Under the pieces are notes generated by a model. It saw only the letters and a program-made list of their open reading frames with translations, did not search any database and was not told the DNA's origin. From assembly GCA_964019425.1 (NCBI GenBank), contig OZ025799.1, forward strand, positions 1,178,001 through 1,242,000: a stretch of 64,000 nucleotides of DNA, given 5' to 3'. Made by a program: the position numbers and the translations under genes. Below, in pieces: positions 55,535 to 64,000 of this stretch. The stretch comes from Flectonema sp. DT1601. Its lineage: Eukaryota; Euglenozoa; Diplonemea; Diplonemida; Diplonemidae. The first letter of the stretch is position 1, and each line of letters starts with the position of its first letter.

Positions 55535-56899
55535 ATGGCTACCCAACTCCCATTCATCCCCGCAAACCATTTTCCGATTAAGAAAAGATGTGCGAGTGTA
55601 GATTCAGCAGTCGTTAGTTTACCGTACTTGGGGATGCCATTCAGACCCCCGAGTAGCGATAGGAGTAGAGAGGTTAGATTATCAGAACTTGACTCGGTGA
55701 GGAAACAATTAGAAAACCAACTCAATAGCATTTCGAAAACGATTGTTTTGTTAGAAAAACTTCCAAAACCTCCAGCAGTAAAGCCTCATCATATTGATCC
55801 GAGAAGACTTCCGTCTGTGAAGAATCAAAACAAAGTTAACTTTGACAGGGAATTGTTTTATTCAGAATCGAGTAATCACATCTCAGAAAAGTTTGAAGTA
55901 ATTGACCCATCAGAAATATCAGATTCTCAAAGTATCGTTCCAGTCTCAGCGTCAGATATTGATTCCAGTCATGAGAGTGAAGTCAGTCAACGACATCCAC
56001 TTCTTGGAATTGATCGGCTGATCGGAAAGTCACCTTCACTTCTTCATGGTCTTCAAACTCTTAGAATGGTCTACCGAAATGAATCAATGCCTTCTATTGA
56101 TGGTTTACCCTCGTTAGTTTATCTACTGAAAGTATCCAGACAGACATCATATGCTGAAGATAGAGTCTTTCACGGACTTTTAAAAATTGAAAAACTTTTC
56201 TCGAACTCAGTGGTGACATTAAATTCAAGCTACTCGACTACTCCAGAAACTAATTACAAATGGAAGGTGTCAAAATTTGGTTATTCTTTGTATGAAAAAG
56301 CTTGGTCAAAACCACCCTCTGGACATATTCACATCCGACAATTACTATCAACTTGCAGTGGTATGCAAAATGGAAACAATTACGTCAATACAATTGCTTT
56401 AGCAGGTATAGTTGGAGCTGGTTTAAGGACAAGTAATAATCTTATGAAAGGATTGTTGTCAAGGCAGGCCACTCCAGCGGGGGTCGTAAAGTTCCGAGTC
56501 GGGACGTATGTTCGAATCAACAGGGGAGAGAAGAATGAAATATTTAAAATCGATTCTTCGAACAGGAATTCAAATAATAATAATTTTGAAATCGGATACA
56601 CGACAACCAATCTGACAAGACCTCCTCCAACACCCCCAACGTTCCCGGCAGTCATGAGAAGTATTCCTCCTCCACGAGTGAGATATTTACGAAGTCAAAA
56701 CACTTCTGATTATGTTGCAGTTAAAAAGAAACGTCCTCGGAGAAAGCGGACGGCAGCCGCAGCCGATGGGTTCATAACGGCTGCACCCCCTCGTGAAAAG
56801 ACTCCGTCAGTGTCTGAGTCAGACAGCGATAACTTTAATAGAGTTCGATTCATAACAAGCCTGTTACCAAAAAGGAGTTATATGAGTTTACTGCTGTAG
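55535..56899 (+). CDS. Unrecognised protein, 454 residues, basic C-terminus
   Basis: I start at the ATG at 55535; the frame is open back to 55505 but without an earlier ATG. A short coiled-coil-like segment (about 54-85, VRKQLENQLNSISKTIVLLEKL) is followed by a Ser/Asp-rich stretch. A globular region at about 155-325 contains HPLLGIDRLIGKSPSLLHGLQ, SYAEDRVFHGLLKIEKLF and ALAGIVGAGLRTSNNLMKGL. The tail is Pro- then Lys/Arg-rich (KKKRPRRKRTAAAADG, about 400-415), resembling a nuclear localisation signal. I do not recognise a family. With the neighbour at 52914 it forms a pair of low-complexity, probably structural genes. Confidence 0.65.
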   Translation: MATQLPFIPANHFPIKKRCASVDSAVVSLPYLGMPFRPPSSDRSREVRLSELDSVRKQLENQLNSISKTIVLLEKLPKPPAVKPHHIDPRRLPSVKNQNKVNFDRELFYSESSNHISEKFEVIDPSEISDSQSIVPVSASDIDSSHESEVSQRHPLLGIDRLIGKSPSLLHGLQTLRMVYRNESMPSIDGLPSLVYLLKVSRQTSYAEDRVFHGLLKIEKLFSNSVVTLNSSYSTTPETNYKWKVSKFGYSLYEKAWSKPPSGHIHIRQLLSTCSGMQNGNNYVNTIALAGIVGAGLRTSNNLMKGLLSRQATPAGVVKFRVGTYVRINRGEKNEIFKIDSSNRNSNNNNFEIGYTTTNLTRPPPTPPTFPAVMRSIPPPRVRYLRSQNTSDYVAVKKKRPRRKRTAAAADGFITAAPPREKTPSVSESDSDNFNRVRFITSLLPKRSYMSLLL

Positions 56900-57293
56900 T
56901 CAAATCACTGCAATGGAAAAACTTTCAGTACTTCAATAGCTGTTTCTAATTACAAATAACAACCAGTTAGACAGAACTGCTGTTCTTATCCTTCCAATAC
57001 AACTAGCATATCGAATACCGGCTTTTTTATTTGCTGCTTTTTTTTTTTTTTTTACCCTCCTTGGTGCTGTATTGGCTGCTGGCACTAAGGTTTTTCTAAA
57101 AAAAAAAAAAAAAATGATTAAATTTTCTATTTTACTTTTTATCAAACGCATTCTCATAAAGAACCTTTACAGTTTCTGGAGATCTATTGTTAGTTAAATT
57201 TCTGTGTTTTTTTTTTTTTTTAAAACGGTTCCAAAATACTTTAATTTTCTATTCATATAAAAAAACAAGAGAGAGGAAGTCTCACAACATAAA
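56900..57293. other. Homopolymer-rich spacer
   Basis: I see no gene. It holds T runs near 57039-57052 and 57208-57221 and an A run at 57099-57113. The leader before 57294 is A-rich, and the pyrimidine-AG signal is weaker than at other genes. Confidence 0.55.
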
Positions 57294-59252
57294 ATGAAGT
57301 CCACTGATATTGGGAACAGACGTGATGAGGGCTGGTCTCCAACACAACAGGGAGTACTTCAGGTTCAGATGGCTATGGAATTAGATGACCCAGAGAAGGC
57401 ATTGGGATTACAAGAAGATCAAATCAGAACAATATATCAAAAATATTATCGAGATGAGATCAGTCCAATTCGTCAACAGAGAGCCAGTTTTGATCCAAAA
57501 CACCAACCTGGTGGATACTTAGGAGAGATGATGAACATTGATAAGGAAAAACGTGAACTTGGAATGCTCATCGATGGAGAACCTGAACACCTCTATCCTC
57601 CAATACCGGAGGGTCCTGACTTCGACATCGTCTCAAAAGAAGGTTCCATAAGCTCGAGTGCTAAACCAGACGCTGATTATGAAATAATGAGAGATCATTA
57701 CCTCAAAAAGGGAAGTGTTACACAACACCAAACACATTCATGGCATATCAGTCTTTGTATGATTTTAGTTGGTTTTGTCTCGACAGGTTTCGCATCATTC
57801 ACCGTCCACTGGAGACGAGATGGATGTTTATTATATAAATTAACTGTTTTAGAAGGAATTCATGTTCACTGTTGTACTCAAGACTACTACCATAGAGAAG
57901 TTGAGAATCTTCTAACTGCACATCGCCTTGGCTATGCTCCACAATATGAAGCCCCAGAATACAAAGACCAAGAACCACAGCACTGTACTAATATCGCTGC
58001 TTGGAAATCAGGAGACGCCAAAACAGCTCATTTCATGGCTATATTCTTTACTGTTGCAGGGCTTTTGGCGAGAATTGCAGCAGTTTCGGCTTATTTGATG
58101 GGAAAGTCTGGGAAAAAATATTTTCCTCACCTCGCTCTAGCCTGTTCCTTTATTGGTCTACTCTGTATAATAGGTTACGTCATAACCTGGAATGGAGCTG
58201 CGCTCGTAGCTGGGCCTGCCTTGTGGTTTGTCGGAGTGCAAATGGGAGTTGATTTCATGGCATACTTCTCAACTAAAAGTAGTACTCGTTTAAACTCTCA
58301 CAATGAAAAAACAACATTAATGGAAAACGCTTCCAGAGGATGGAGGGAAATGCCTCGAAGGGTGAAACTGGTTTATTTTATTCACCTAATCGGATGGTTT
58401 GCAATAATTATAATTTTAATGGCTCCTTGGAAAGCAGACAGAGTTTGCAAAGAAAATTCCGACAACGACTTTCCAAGAGCGTTTTTTGCCCCAAGCACTA
58501 ATACCTGCTGCACGTTGTGGTATGTTATGTATAGCAGTTCAACATGCCCTGAGGGAGGTGATGTTGTTTTCAACTGGGCAAGACCAAAATGGGTTTGGGC
58601 ATCAATCATCACTCTCTTATGCTACATAGCTTCGATAATTGTTCAAGGCTTTGCTACTTACTATGGATGGTTCAAACCTGTTCGATTCCCAAAAACAGCT
58701 TTAGCATCTGGCTACCTTCGAATAGCTGCAATATTCTTATTTGGATTACTAACCAGCACTCCAGACACTTACTACACTGGTGCTTTCATTGCTAGCGCTG
58801 CTTATGAAGTTGGGCATGTTTTGTTATTGCATTCTCTGTACATGAAATACTACACTCAATTGTGTAGTGGTGAGTTCGATGCGAGAAGAAAGGATCCACA
58901 TACTAAAAAAGAAGAAGAAGGAGAAGAGCATAAAGCTCGTCCAATAATCACAACAAAACCAGTAGCCAGAAGAGTTAACTTTTTAGGTAAAGGATTCATA
59001 AGATCTCAAAACACAACTTCTGCTGTTCCTCCTCCGAAATTACCTCCGTCATCGAAGGGAGATGATCCAGCGATGGTCATCACTGCACCTTCACAGTTTC
59101 TTTATCCGTCTCCGGAAAAACGGAAATCCATTCTGACTCCTGCTGCGACGACGTTGACAGCGACAGTTGGATCTGGTCGACAGCCGAGTGTTTCACATCA
59201 AGTTGTTGATATTGATTGGAATAGTAATCCAATTGAAGCAGAGTTTAGATGA
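57294..59252 (+). CDS. Eight-pass membrane protein, unrecognised family
   Basis: 652 residues. The first 145 are polar. About eight membrane segments follow, near residues 150-172, 246-270, 276-298, 301-325, 359-379, 435-458, 473-490 and 496-517. A long Cys/His-containing loop lies between segments 1 and 2 (CLLYKLTVLEGIHVHCC), and another with four Cys between 5 and 6 (FFAPSTNTCCTLWYVMYSSS), so extracellular disulphides are likely. The C-terminal 130 residues are basic and Ser/Pro/Thr-rich and probably cytosolic. No transporter or receptor signature is visible. It sits just upstream of a 58-residue single-pass protein; a functional link is possible but unproven. Confidence 0.75.
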   Translation: MKSTDIGNRRDEGWSPTQQGVLQVQMAMELDDPEKALGLQEDQIRTIYQKYYRDEISPIRQQRASFDPKHQPGGYLGEMMNIDKEKRELGMLIDGEPEHLYPPIPEGPDFDIVSKEGSISSSAKPDADYEIMRDHYLKKGSVTQHQTHSWHISLCMILVGFVSTGFASFTVHWRRDGCLLYKLTVLEGIHVHCCTQDYYHREVENLLTAHRLGYAPQYEAPEYKDQEPQHCTNIAAWKSGDAKTAHFMAIFFTVAGLLARIAAVSAYLMGKSGKKYFPHLALACSFIGLLCIIGYVITWNGAALVAGPALWFVGVQMGVDFMAYFSTKSSTRLNSHNEKTTLMENASRGWREMPRRVKLVYFIHLIGWFAIIIILMAPWKADRVCKENSDNDFPRAFFAPSTNTCCTLWYVMYSSSTCPEGGDVVFNWARPKWVWASIITLLCYIASIIVQGFATYYGWFKPVRFPKTALASGYLRIAAIFLFGLLTSTPDTYYTGAFIASAAYEVGHVLLLHSLYMKYYTQLCSGEFDARRKDPHTKKEEEGEEHKARPIITTKPVARRVNFLGKGFIRSQNTTSAVPPPKLPPSSKGDDPAMVITAPSQFLYPSPEKRKSILTPAATTLTATVGSGRQPSVSHQVVDIDWNSNPIEAEFR

Positions 59253-59586
59253 AATTAATATTCCGACGGGAGACATATCCAATCGGGATATACTTCTCCG
59301 TACACCTGTCTGTTGTTGTTTCGTATTTTTCTTTTTAGAATTACAACACTCCCACTCCTCTGCAGTGGAAATAGACTTAGAAACCCTTTTAGATAATTAT
59401 TACTTGAAATCGTTTATCTTGGGAGGTAACTTTTTTTTGTTTTCTTCCTTTATCAGATTACTAATTAAAAATATGATTTGAGAGCCGTTTCTGTTTTGCA
59501 TCAATATTCCAATTTTCTTTTGTAAAATAATCAACCACTCCTCCCCCTCACAGATAAGATAACAAATACATAACTAACCTCCTCTA
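59253..59586. other. Short spacer
   Basis: No independent gene. A pyrimidine-rich stretch ending in TTTATCAG near 59456 and the stronger CTCCTCCCCCTCACAG ending at 59553 are both possible acceptors for 59587. Confidence 0.5.
59535..59553 (+). promoter_or_regulatory. Putative trans-splice acceptor
   Basis: ACCACTCCTCCCCCTCACAG lies 33 nt before the ATG at 59587. It supports this very short frame as a real gene. Confidence 0.5.
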
Positions 59587-59763
59587 ATGGTACATCACGA
59601 ACCTGAAAGTCACATCTGGGGTGCTATTGGTGTATTAATATTTGCGATGGGACTTGGAGCTGTTTGGTTAAAAGTAATGAACAGATTCTGTGGAGTGAAT
59701 GCTTCTCTTGATAATGATCCAATGTACAAAAGACACATTAGGAAGTACAGAAAGATTGATTAA
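59587..59763 (+). CDS. 58-residue single-pass membrane protein
   Basis: The ATG at 59587 follows one of the best acceptor sequences in the window. The protein begins MVHHEPESHIWGAIGVLIFA, has one hydrophobic helix (about 9-30, WGAIGVLIFAMGLGAVWLKV), then a short polar part ending in a strongly basic tail (YKRHIRKYRKID). Size and layout resemble small accessory subunits of mitochondrial respiratory complexes, or other one-helix microproteins, but I cannot assign it. Codon use and the upstream signal make chance unlikely. Confidence 0.6.
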   Translation: MVHHEPESHIWGAIGVLIFAMGLGAVWLKVMNRFCGVNASLDNDPMYKRHIRKYRKID

Positions 59764-60215
59764 GAGGTTCTGAAGCCTAATGCTTCTCCCACGTCACACT
59801 TGTGAAAATTCACCCATTTTGGGGGCACTCAGCAGAGTAGCTTTTTCTGTACAGCCGCCGGTCGTGTGGAGTTTATCTTGGAAAGGGAGTCAACACAAAA
59901 AAAAAAAAAAGGAACTTTTTCCCTTTCAGTCTCTCTCACTGACATCATTGTACATCATTGTTAATAATATGAATTCTGACTTGGTTTTGAAAAAATCGAC
60001 GTGAAAATTTGGTCGGTTGCTTCTGAGTCGAAGCAGCTCAGTGAGAGTGCGGAGAGGGGGAAAAAAAAAAAACAAAAAAAAAAAAACAAGAGAATAAAGA
60101 AATAAAGACTTGCTTATAGATTATTTCCCTTTCAGATTGACTTTCCTTTCGTTGTGTGTCTCTTCACTTCACTTCACTTTACTTTACTTCCATCCTTCAG
60201 TGCTGTTATGATTGA
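59764..60215. other. Intergenic spacer
   Basis: I see no gene. It contains A runs (59898-59911, 60060-60085) and a long CTTCACTTCACTTCACTTTA-type pyrimidine tract ending CATCCTTCAG at 60200. Confidence 0.55.
60160..60200 (+). promoter_or_regulatory. Putative trans-splice acceptor
   Basis: A TTCAC/TTTAC microsatellite-like pyrimidine tract ends CCTTCAG, 15 nt before the ATG at 60216. An out-of-frame ATG at 60208 opens a 15-codon upstream ORF (to 60255). Confidence 0.5.
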
Positions 60216-63200
60216 ATGCCGTCAAGATTTTTATCACAAAACTTACTTCTACTGATTTCAGAGTACAGCGATTGGAAGACTCGTCGACTGCTGCCTCTGA
60301 TTGGAACTGACTGGAAACTAATATGTTGTGATTGTGATTGGGAGAAAGCTTTTTATAAAACTCACGGATGTCTTGCCCAACAATTGTTACAAATTGACGG
60401 TAAGATGAAATGGTTTGGAAGGATAATTGTGGCCGACTGTTTATCGAGTGAAGACTCCTACTCAATTCTATTCGAAGTAAGTGATCTGTTGAACTCAAAG
60501 TGGCAGCGACATATTTTCCATTCTGACAGTGCGATTGATCACTTAGTAAGTTTGTCGTCCAGACTTAATTTAATAAAACAAAACACCTCATTCTTACCAA
60601 CGTCTTGTATTGATATTATATCGAAGTCCATCAAGGATGTTGAGTTCATGAGTAAATTAATTCCGTATGTCGATCTCTGGGCTTCCAGTAATCACGATCT
60701 CGCAACACTTGAAAAATCCTATCTCACCAATGTTGGAATCGTTGGGTTGATTTCACTACGAGAATGTCAATCTGCTCTACTGGTGACACTTCAGGAAGTT
60801 ATTAATAAAGTTATCGGAAGGGTTATGCAAGATACGAAAACAGATGTAAGTTGTGTTAGTAATCTACAACAATCATCTTTAAAAGAGTTAATAGAAGTAG
60901 GAATTCATCACCACAGTGAAATATATTCCAATGCATGGAATGAAATTAAGAATATGATGCACCTGTCAAACAGACTAGCAACAGCCATGAGTACCGACAT
61001 AACATTTCCAGCATCGCAGGTGATATCAAAATCGGGTTCCATAGACGCAACCAAATCAGATGAGTTCGTTAAAATTCTTGAGGGAGTTCGAGAAAAACTA
61101 TTACCGCTAAAGGGAAACATTCTTAATTACATAATAGAACCTTGGGAAACAGATCTTAAGCTTGTCATTGGCTCTATAAGAAATTTAAGAACAGTAGTCG
61201 AATGTCTGTCTCAGGCACAACGTTATTATCAAAAAGACTTTGTTTGTCAACAGTATCCTAAAGATGCGGAGTTTTTTAGTTGTATTTGGGAAAGTTATGT
61301 TTCATGGATCACATTATCAAGTGATACGGAAACCTTTTACGATTGTTGTTTAAAAAAGTACAGCGGACCAGAGTTGGGGAAATTCAAAGACCAAGTTGAT
61401 GAACTTGACCTCTTGCATGTTGTCACCGCGAGTATATCTTGTCCTCAGTCGTTCTTTTTTGAAATTGAAGATGTTCGTCGAAACTTATTAATGCCACCGA
61501 CAGTTGAAGAGATTCCACTCCCAGTAATTCACAGAGCGTTGCCATTCTTTGAAAGAAGACCTCTTCAATTCAAAACCATCTCGACATCTGATCCGACAGT
61601 CAGTCAAATTATTTGTCAAACAAAAGACGTCTCTTTCTCTGATCCACTTCTGATTGCAAACGGACCAGTTCCTTTAGAAGAAGTTAGCAAAGATTTCCTC
61701 TGGTCGATTGGAGGGGTAATCCAAAATAGAGTTCATTCGATATCAGACAAGTACGCAGAGGGTGTGTTTTTGGTTTTTTTCCCCTTTTCTTTTGAAGTAG
61801 TATTAGCAAAGAAAAAAAAACAAGAAAACAGGTACCAGTTTTTATAATACGGCTCCTTTATGGGTTAGTCAAATATCGCACTCTTTAAGAAGAGATTGTC
61901 ACAAGAGTTTAACATCTCTGTTTGAAAAAGTAAATGAGACGTCGTCTGATAGCAGTGATTGGTTTATCGACAGGCTTGCTGAAATCAAACATCAGTGCCC
62001 ACGTCAGATCGCTGCTGCTATTTGGTGTACCTACTTAATAAACGACTCGTTCTCTACTCCTCCTACTCAAAACCTTAATCACATATCAGACCAGTTCACT
62101 TTCCTCGCATCTCACTACCGCCATCGATGTCTCTCTTTATCAGATCAATCTAGTGATGTCTCCCCTGTTTTTGATTACTATCGCAGACATGTTCTGAACA
62201 TGCTCCAGTTCGATTCTGTCGAAGATCAATTTTCTGAGTATGAGAATATTCTCAGATATCATGTTGAGAGTAATCCCTTGGGAGGATCTTTGAACTGTTT
62301 GAGATTGGAGGTGGGGAGTACGGCGGGTATTCGATTTGCTTGTTCGGTGTTGGGATCGTCTTTTGGTTCATTTCACTCTTGTGGGTTGATTACTGTTGAG
62401 AATATTTTGAAAAGGTTGTGTGCTAATCCGCTCACCAATGCCAAAATTCTTTGCTTGGAATTGGAGAAGGGAAACCCCGTCTCAGGTCAAGATGCTATTC
62501 CAATAGAAATTATAACATCTGTTTTGTGTTCCTCTCTTGGAATGAACTGTCAGATTGTCGACTGCAAACATCAGACGTCAGAATCTCTTGTTCGGTCATT
62601 TGTTGCTTGTTCAGCGTCCGGAAGGATGTTAGTTTTGAAAGGAATAAATCTAATACCAACATCACTCTCTCCTTTACTGCAGTCGTGTGTTGTCTCTCTC
62701 TCTGAGTCAGAAAGAAAAGGATGGACGACTATTACGAAATGGGCAAGTTGGCCAATTCAAAACATGCCGGCATCTGAAAATGTCGGATACTCAACTCGAC
62801 CAGTTGTTGTTGCGACTCTCGAAGAGGACCAAACAAACGGTTTGTACAAAAAAGGATCATTTCCTCTGGACTACGATGACGCAGAGGCTCTCGAAGCAAT
62901 AGTCCCCTGGGAGATTGTTGAGTATTTATCTCTGCTGTGGATTCCTGTTGAGAGGGTCGAATCGTTTATTTCATGTCAATTAAATTTAAATGGAATCTCA
63001 TGTAGTGTGACAGACGTTGAGAGTGTTTGGTGTCCATTATTAAAAACTCTTAATTCCCTTCCAAGAGGAGGATTTAGTTTTCAACAAGCGTACCTGTCAA
63101 TTCTTCATCACTTGAACTCATCTACTAAATATACTTTTGAATCACTCATCTCGATGATGAAAGATATTTCTGTTAAGAATCCAAACTGCCTCAGACAATC

Positions 63201-64000
63201 TTCAGAAACAGTGAACGGCATTCAAGATACTAGAGATGCTGTGTTTGTTATTATGGGTGTGTTTTTTTTTTTTTTTTTTTTTGTACCCGACACAGTCAGG
63301 GAAAATCCGAATTATTGTAAGCACATGAGACGTTTCCTTTTCATTTCCTTTTTAAGTGGGTTCAGTGTACTAAATAATAAAACAGATCTTCTACTGTCAG
63401 CTATACTTGAACCGCGAGTAGGAGAGAAACTCAGAAATGAAATTTCAACAACTGGACCTCAACTTCCTGATGCGTTTAAAACATTGCGGGAATCGGTTGA
63501 GCGTAAAATGCTTTTGCAAGGATACAATTTTACGTCTCAATTTGCGAATGGATCGATGGCTTTGTTGTTGTTGTCTTATTTCATACCAGTTACGTTAATG
63601 ATTACATATTCACCACAACAACAATTGATTCAAGGATTGTCAGTTTTACTAAATCAGGTTCCACACGCTAAGACGAGTCATTTAATTGTTCTTCATGAGG
63701 GAGCATTATTTGGAGATCACGGATCACTTGTGGCAGCAGTGAGAGAATCAAAAGCAAAGAGTGTGTCTGACAACACTGTGGGATGGATAATAATTCATCT
63801 GACTGAGAAGACTCTTCGAAATAAAACTTTAATTAAAAACATCGCTGCCATCGCTCGAGAAAGAGCCTTGGACGTTCCAACAGAAGAGTGGCGACACACG
63901 GAAGCAACGACAATTCCGAAGCCTCCGGGAATCAGTTTAGGAAACAATACTAAAATAATTTTAGTAGTAAACAGACAATGTTCATCACTCGAACTACTGC
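60216..64000 (+). CDS. Large unidentified protein, first three exons (3' end outside window)
   Basis: The exons are 60216-61761, 61832-63256 and 63386 to beyond 64000; the visible part encodes about 1190 residues. The protein is rich in alpha-helix, with motifs such as DWEKAFYKTHGCLAQQLLQI, LYIPYVDLW-like and ECQSALLVTLQEVINKVIG near 190-205. Later it has WEIVEYLSLLWIPVERVESF and SYFIPVTLMITYSPQQQLIQ. There is no signal peptide or nucleotide-binding loop in the visible part. The size and helical character would suit the tail of a very large AAA+ protein (a dynein heavy chain or RNF213-like ligase), but I found no diagnostic motif. Both intron joins keep the frame, whereas the unspliced frames end in T-rich read-through. 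Confidence 0.7.
61762..61831 (+). other. cis-intron 1 of the large C-terminal gene
   Basis: Donor GTGTGT; acceptor AAAAAACAAGAAAACAG; 70 nt; phase 1. The frame continues openly for more than 470 codons after the join. Confidence 0.75.
63257..63385 (+). other. cis-intron 2 of the large C-terminal gene
   Basis: Donor GTGTGT followed by a T run; branch-like TACTAAAT; acceptor AATAATAAAACAG; 129 nt; phase 1. Using the earlier TTTTTAAG or TTCAG would meet an in-frame TAA, so this AG is the only one that keeps the frame open to the window end. Confidence 0.75.

Noticed and set aside
1-64000. Transposons, LTR or virus-like elements
   Set aside because: I found no reverse transcriptase, integrase, transposase, capsid or long terminal repeat. 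The short dispersed 24-mer alone is not evidence of an element.
1-64000. tRNA, rRNA, snRNA or spliced-leader RNA genes
   Set aside because: I looked in the spacers for the tRNA T-arm pattern GGTTCGAATCC-like and for U6-like sequence and saw none. Short divergent RNAs could still be missed by eye.

Overview
This is nuclear DNA from a single-celled, flagellated eukaryote. It is AT-rich and uses the standard code. Every gene I can support lies on the plus strand across all 64 kb. Genes are separated by 0.1 to 3 kb of homopolymer-rich spacer (A and T runs of 10 to 30). Most start codons follow a pyrimidine-rich stretch ending in AG, often with a TCCCCTC-like block, 10 to 120 nt upstream. Long same-strand gene files with a polypyrimidine-AG before each gene are what polycistronic transcription with spliced-leader trans-splicing produces in Euglenozoa (kinetoplastids, diplonemids) and in dinoflagellates and perkinsids. 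At least three genes also carry ordinary GT-AG cis-introns, which argues against a typical trypanosomatid. A CEP76 homologue indicates centrioles or basal bodies. I cannot name the species.

Layout. 1-3781: 3' part of a receptor nucleotide-cyclase-like protein (PA, Cache with an inserted LamG-like domain, cyclase domain). 4631-6680: a small ORF and an MFS transporter that may be one spliced gene. 7028-30670: one uninterrupted 23.6-kb frame for a giant surface protein (signal peptide, 8 cadherin-like VND repeats of about 250 residues, sushi-like and CxCC modules, about 70 CDDGNP-type Cys-rich repeats, EGF-like module, polycystin-like membrane segments). 32035-33980: two unrecognised proteins. 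34621-36985: a two-domain VOC protein and a prolyl-4-hydroxylase-like 2OG-Fe(II) oxygenase. 38453-40818: a small protein with a possible flagellar-type domain, and CEP76. 41070-42032: a three-exon YIP1/YIPF5-family Golgi protein. 42715-44244: a TTC39/IML2-family protein. 44245-47119: a gene-poor stretch with one possible 53-residue membrane ORF. 47120-49567: an AlkB-like domain joined to five helical repeats, a polyproline run and a CaaX box. 49949-50605: a GC-rich sigma-like glutathione S-transferase. 51384-51884: a small two-exon gene followed by a diverged tandem repeat of about 165 bp. 52914-56899: a coiled-coil/polyproline protein and an unrecognised basic-tailed protein. 57294-59763: an eight-pass membrane protein and a 58-residue single-pass protein. 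60216-64000: the first three exons of a large unidentified protein that runs off the window.

The neighbours do not form one pathway, as expected for eukaryotic polycistrons. A loose surface/flagellum theme is visible (receptor cyclase, giant adhesion-like protein, CEP76, coiled-coil/polyproline proteins), but that is inference. Two things stand out most. The AGs ending cis-introns are preceded by A-rich AAAACAG-like sequence, whereas the AGs before start codons are preceded by pyrimidines, and this contrast predicts a hidden last exon in the giant gene. The second is the set of unusual domain architectures. I see no transposon, virus-like element, tRNA, rRNA or CRISPR array.
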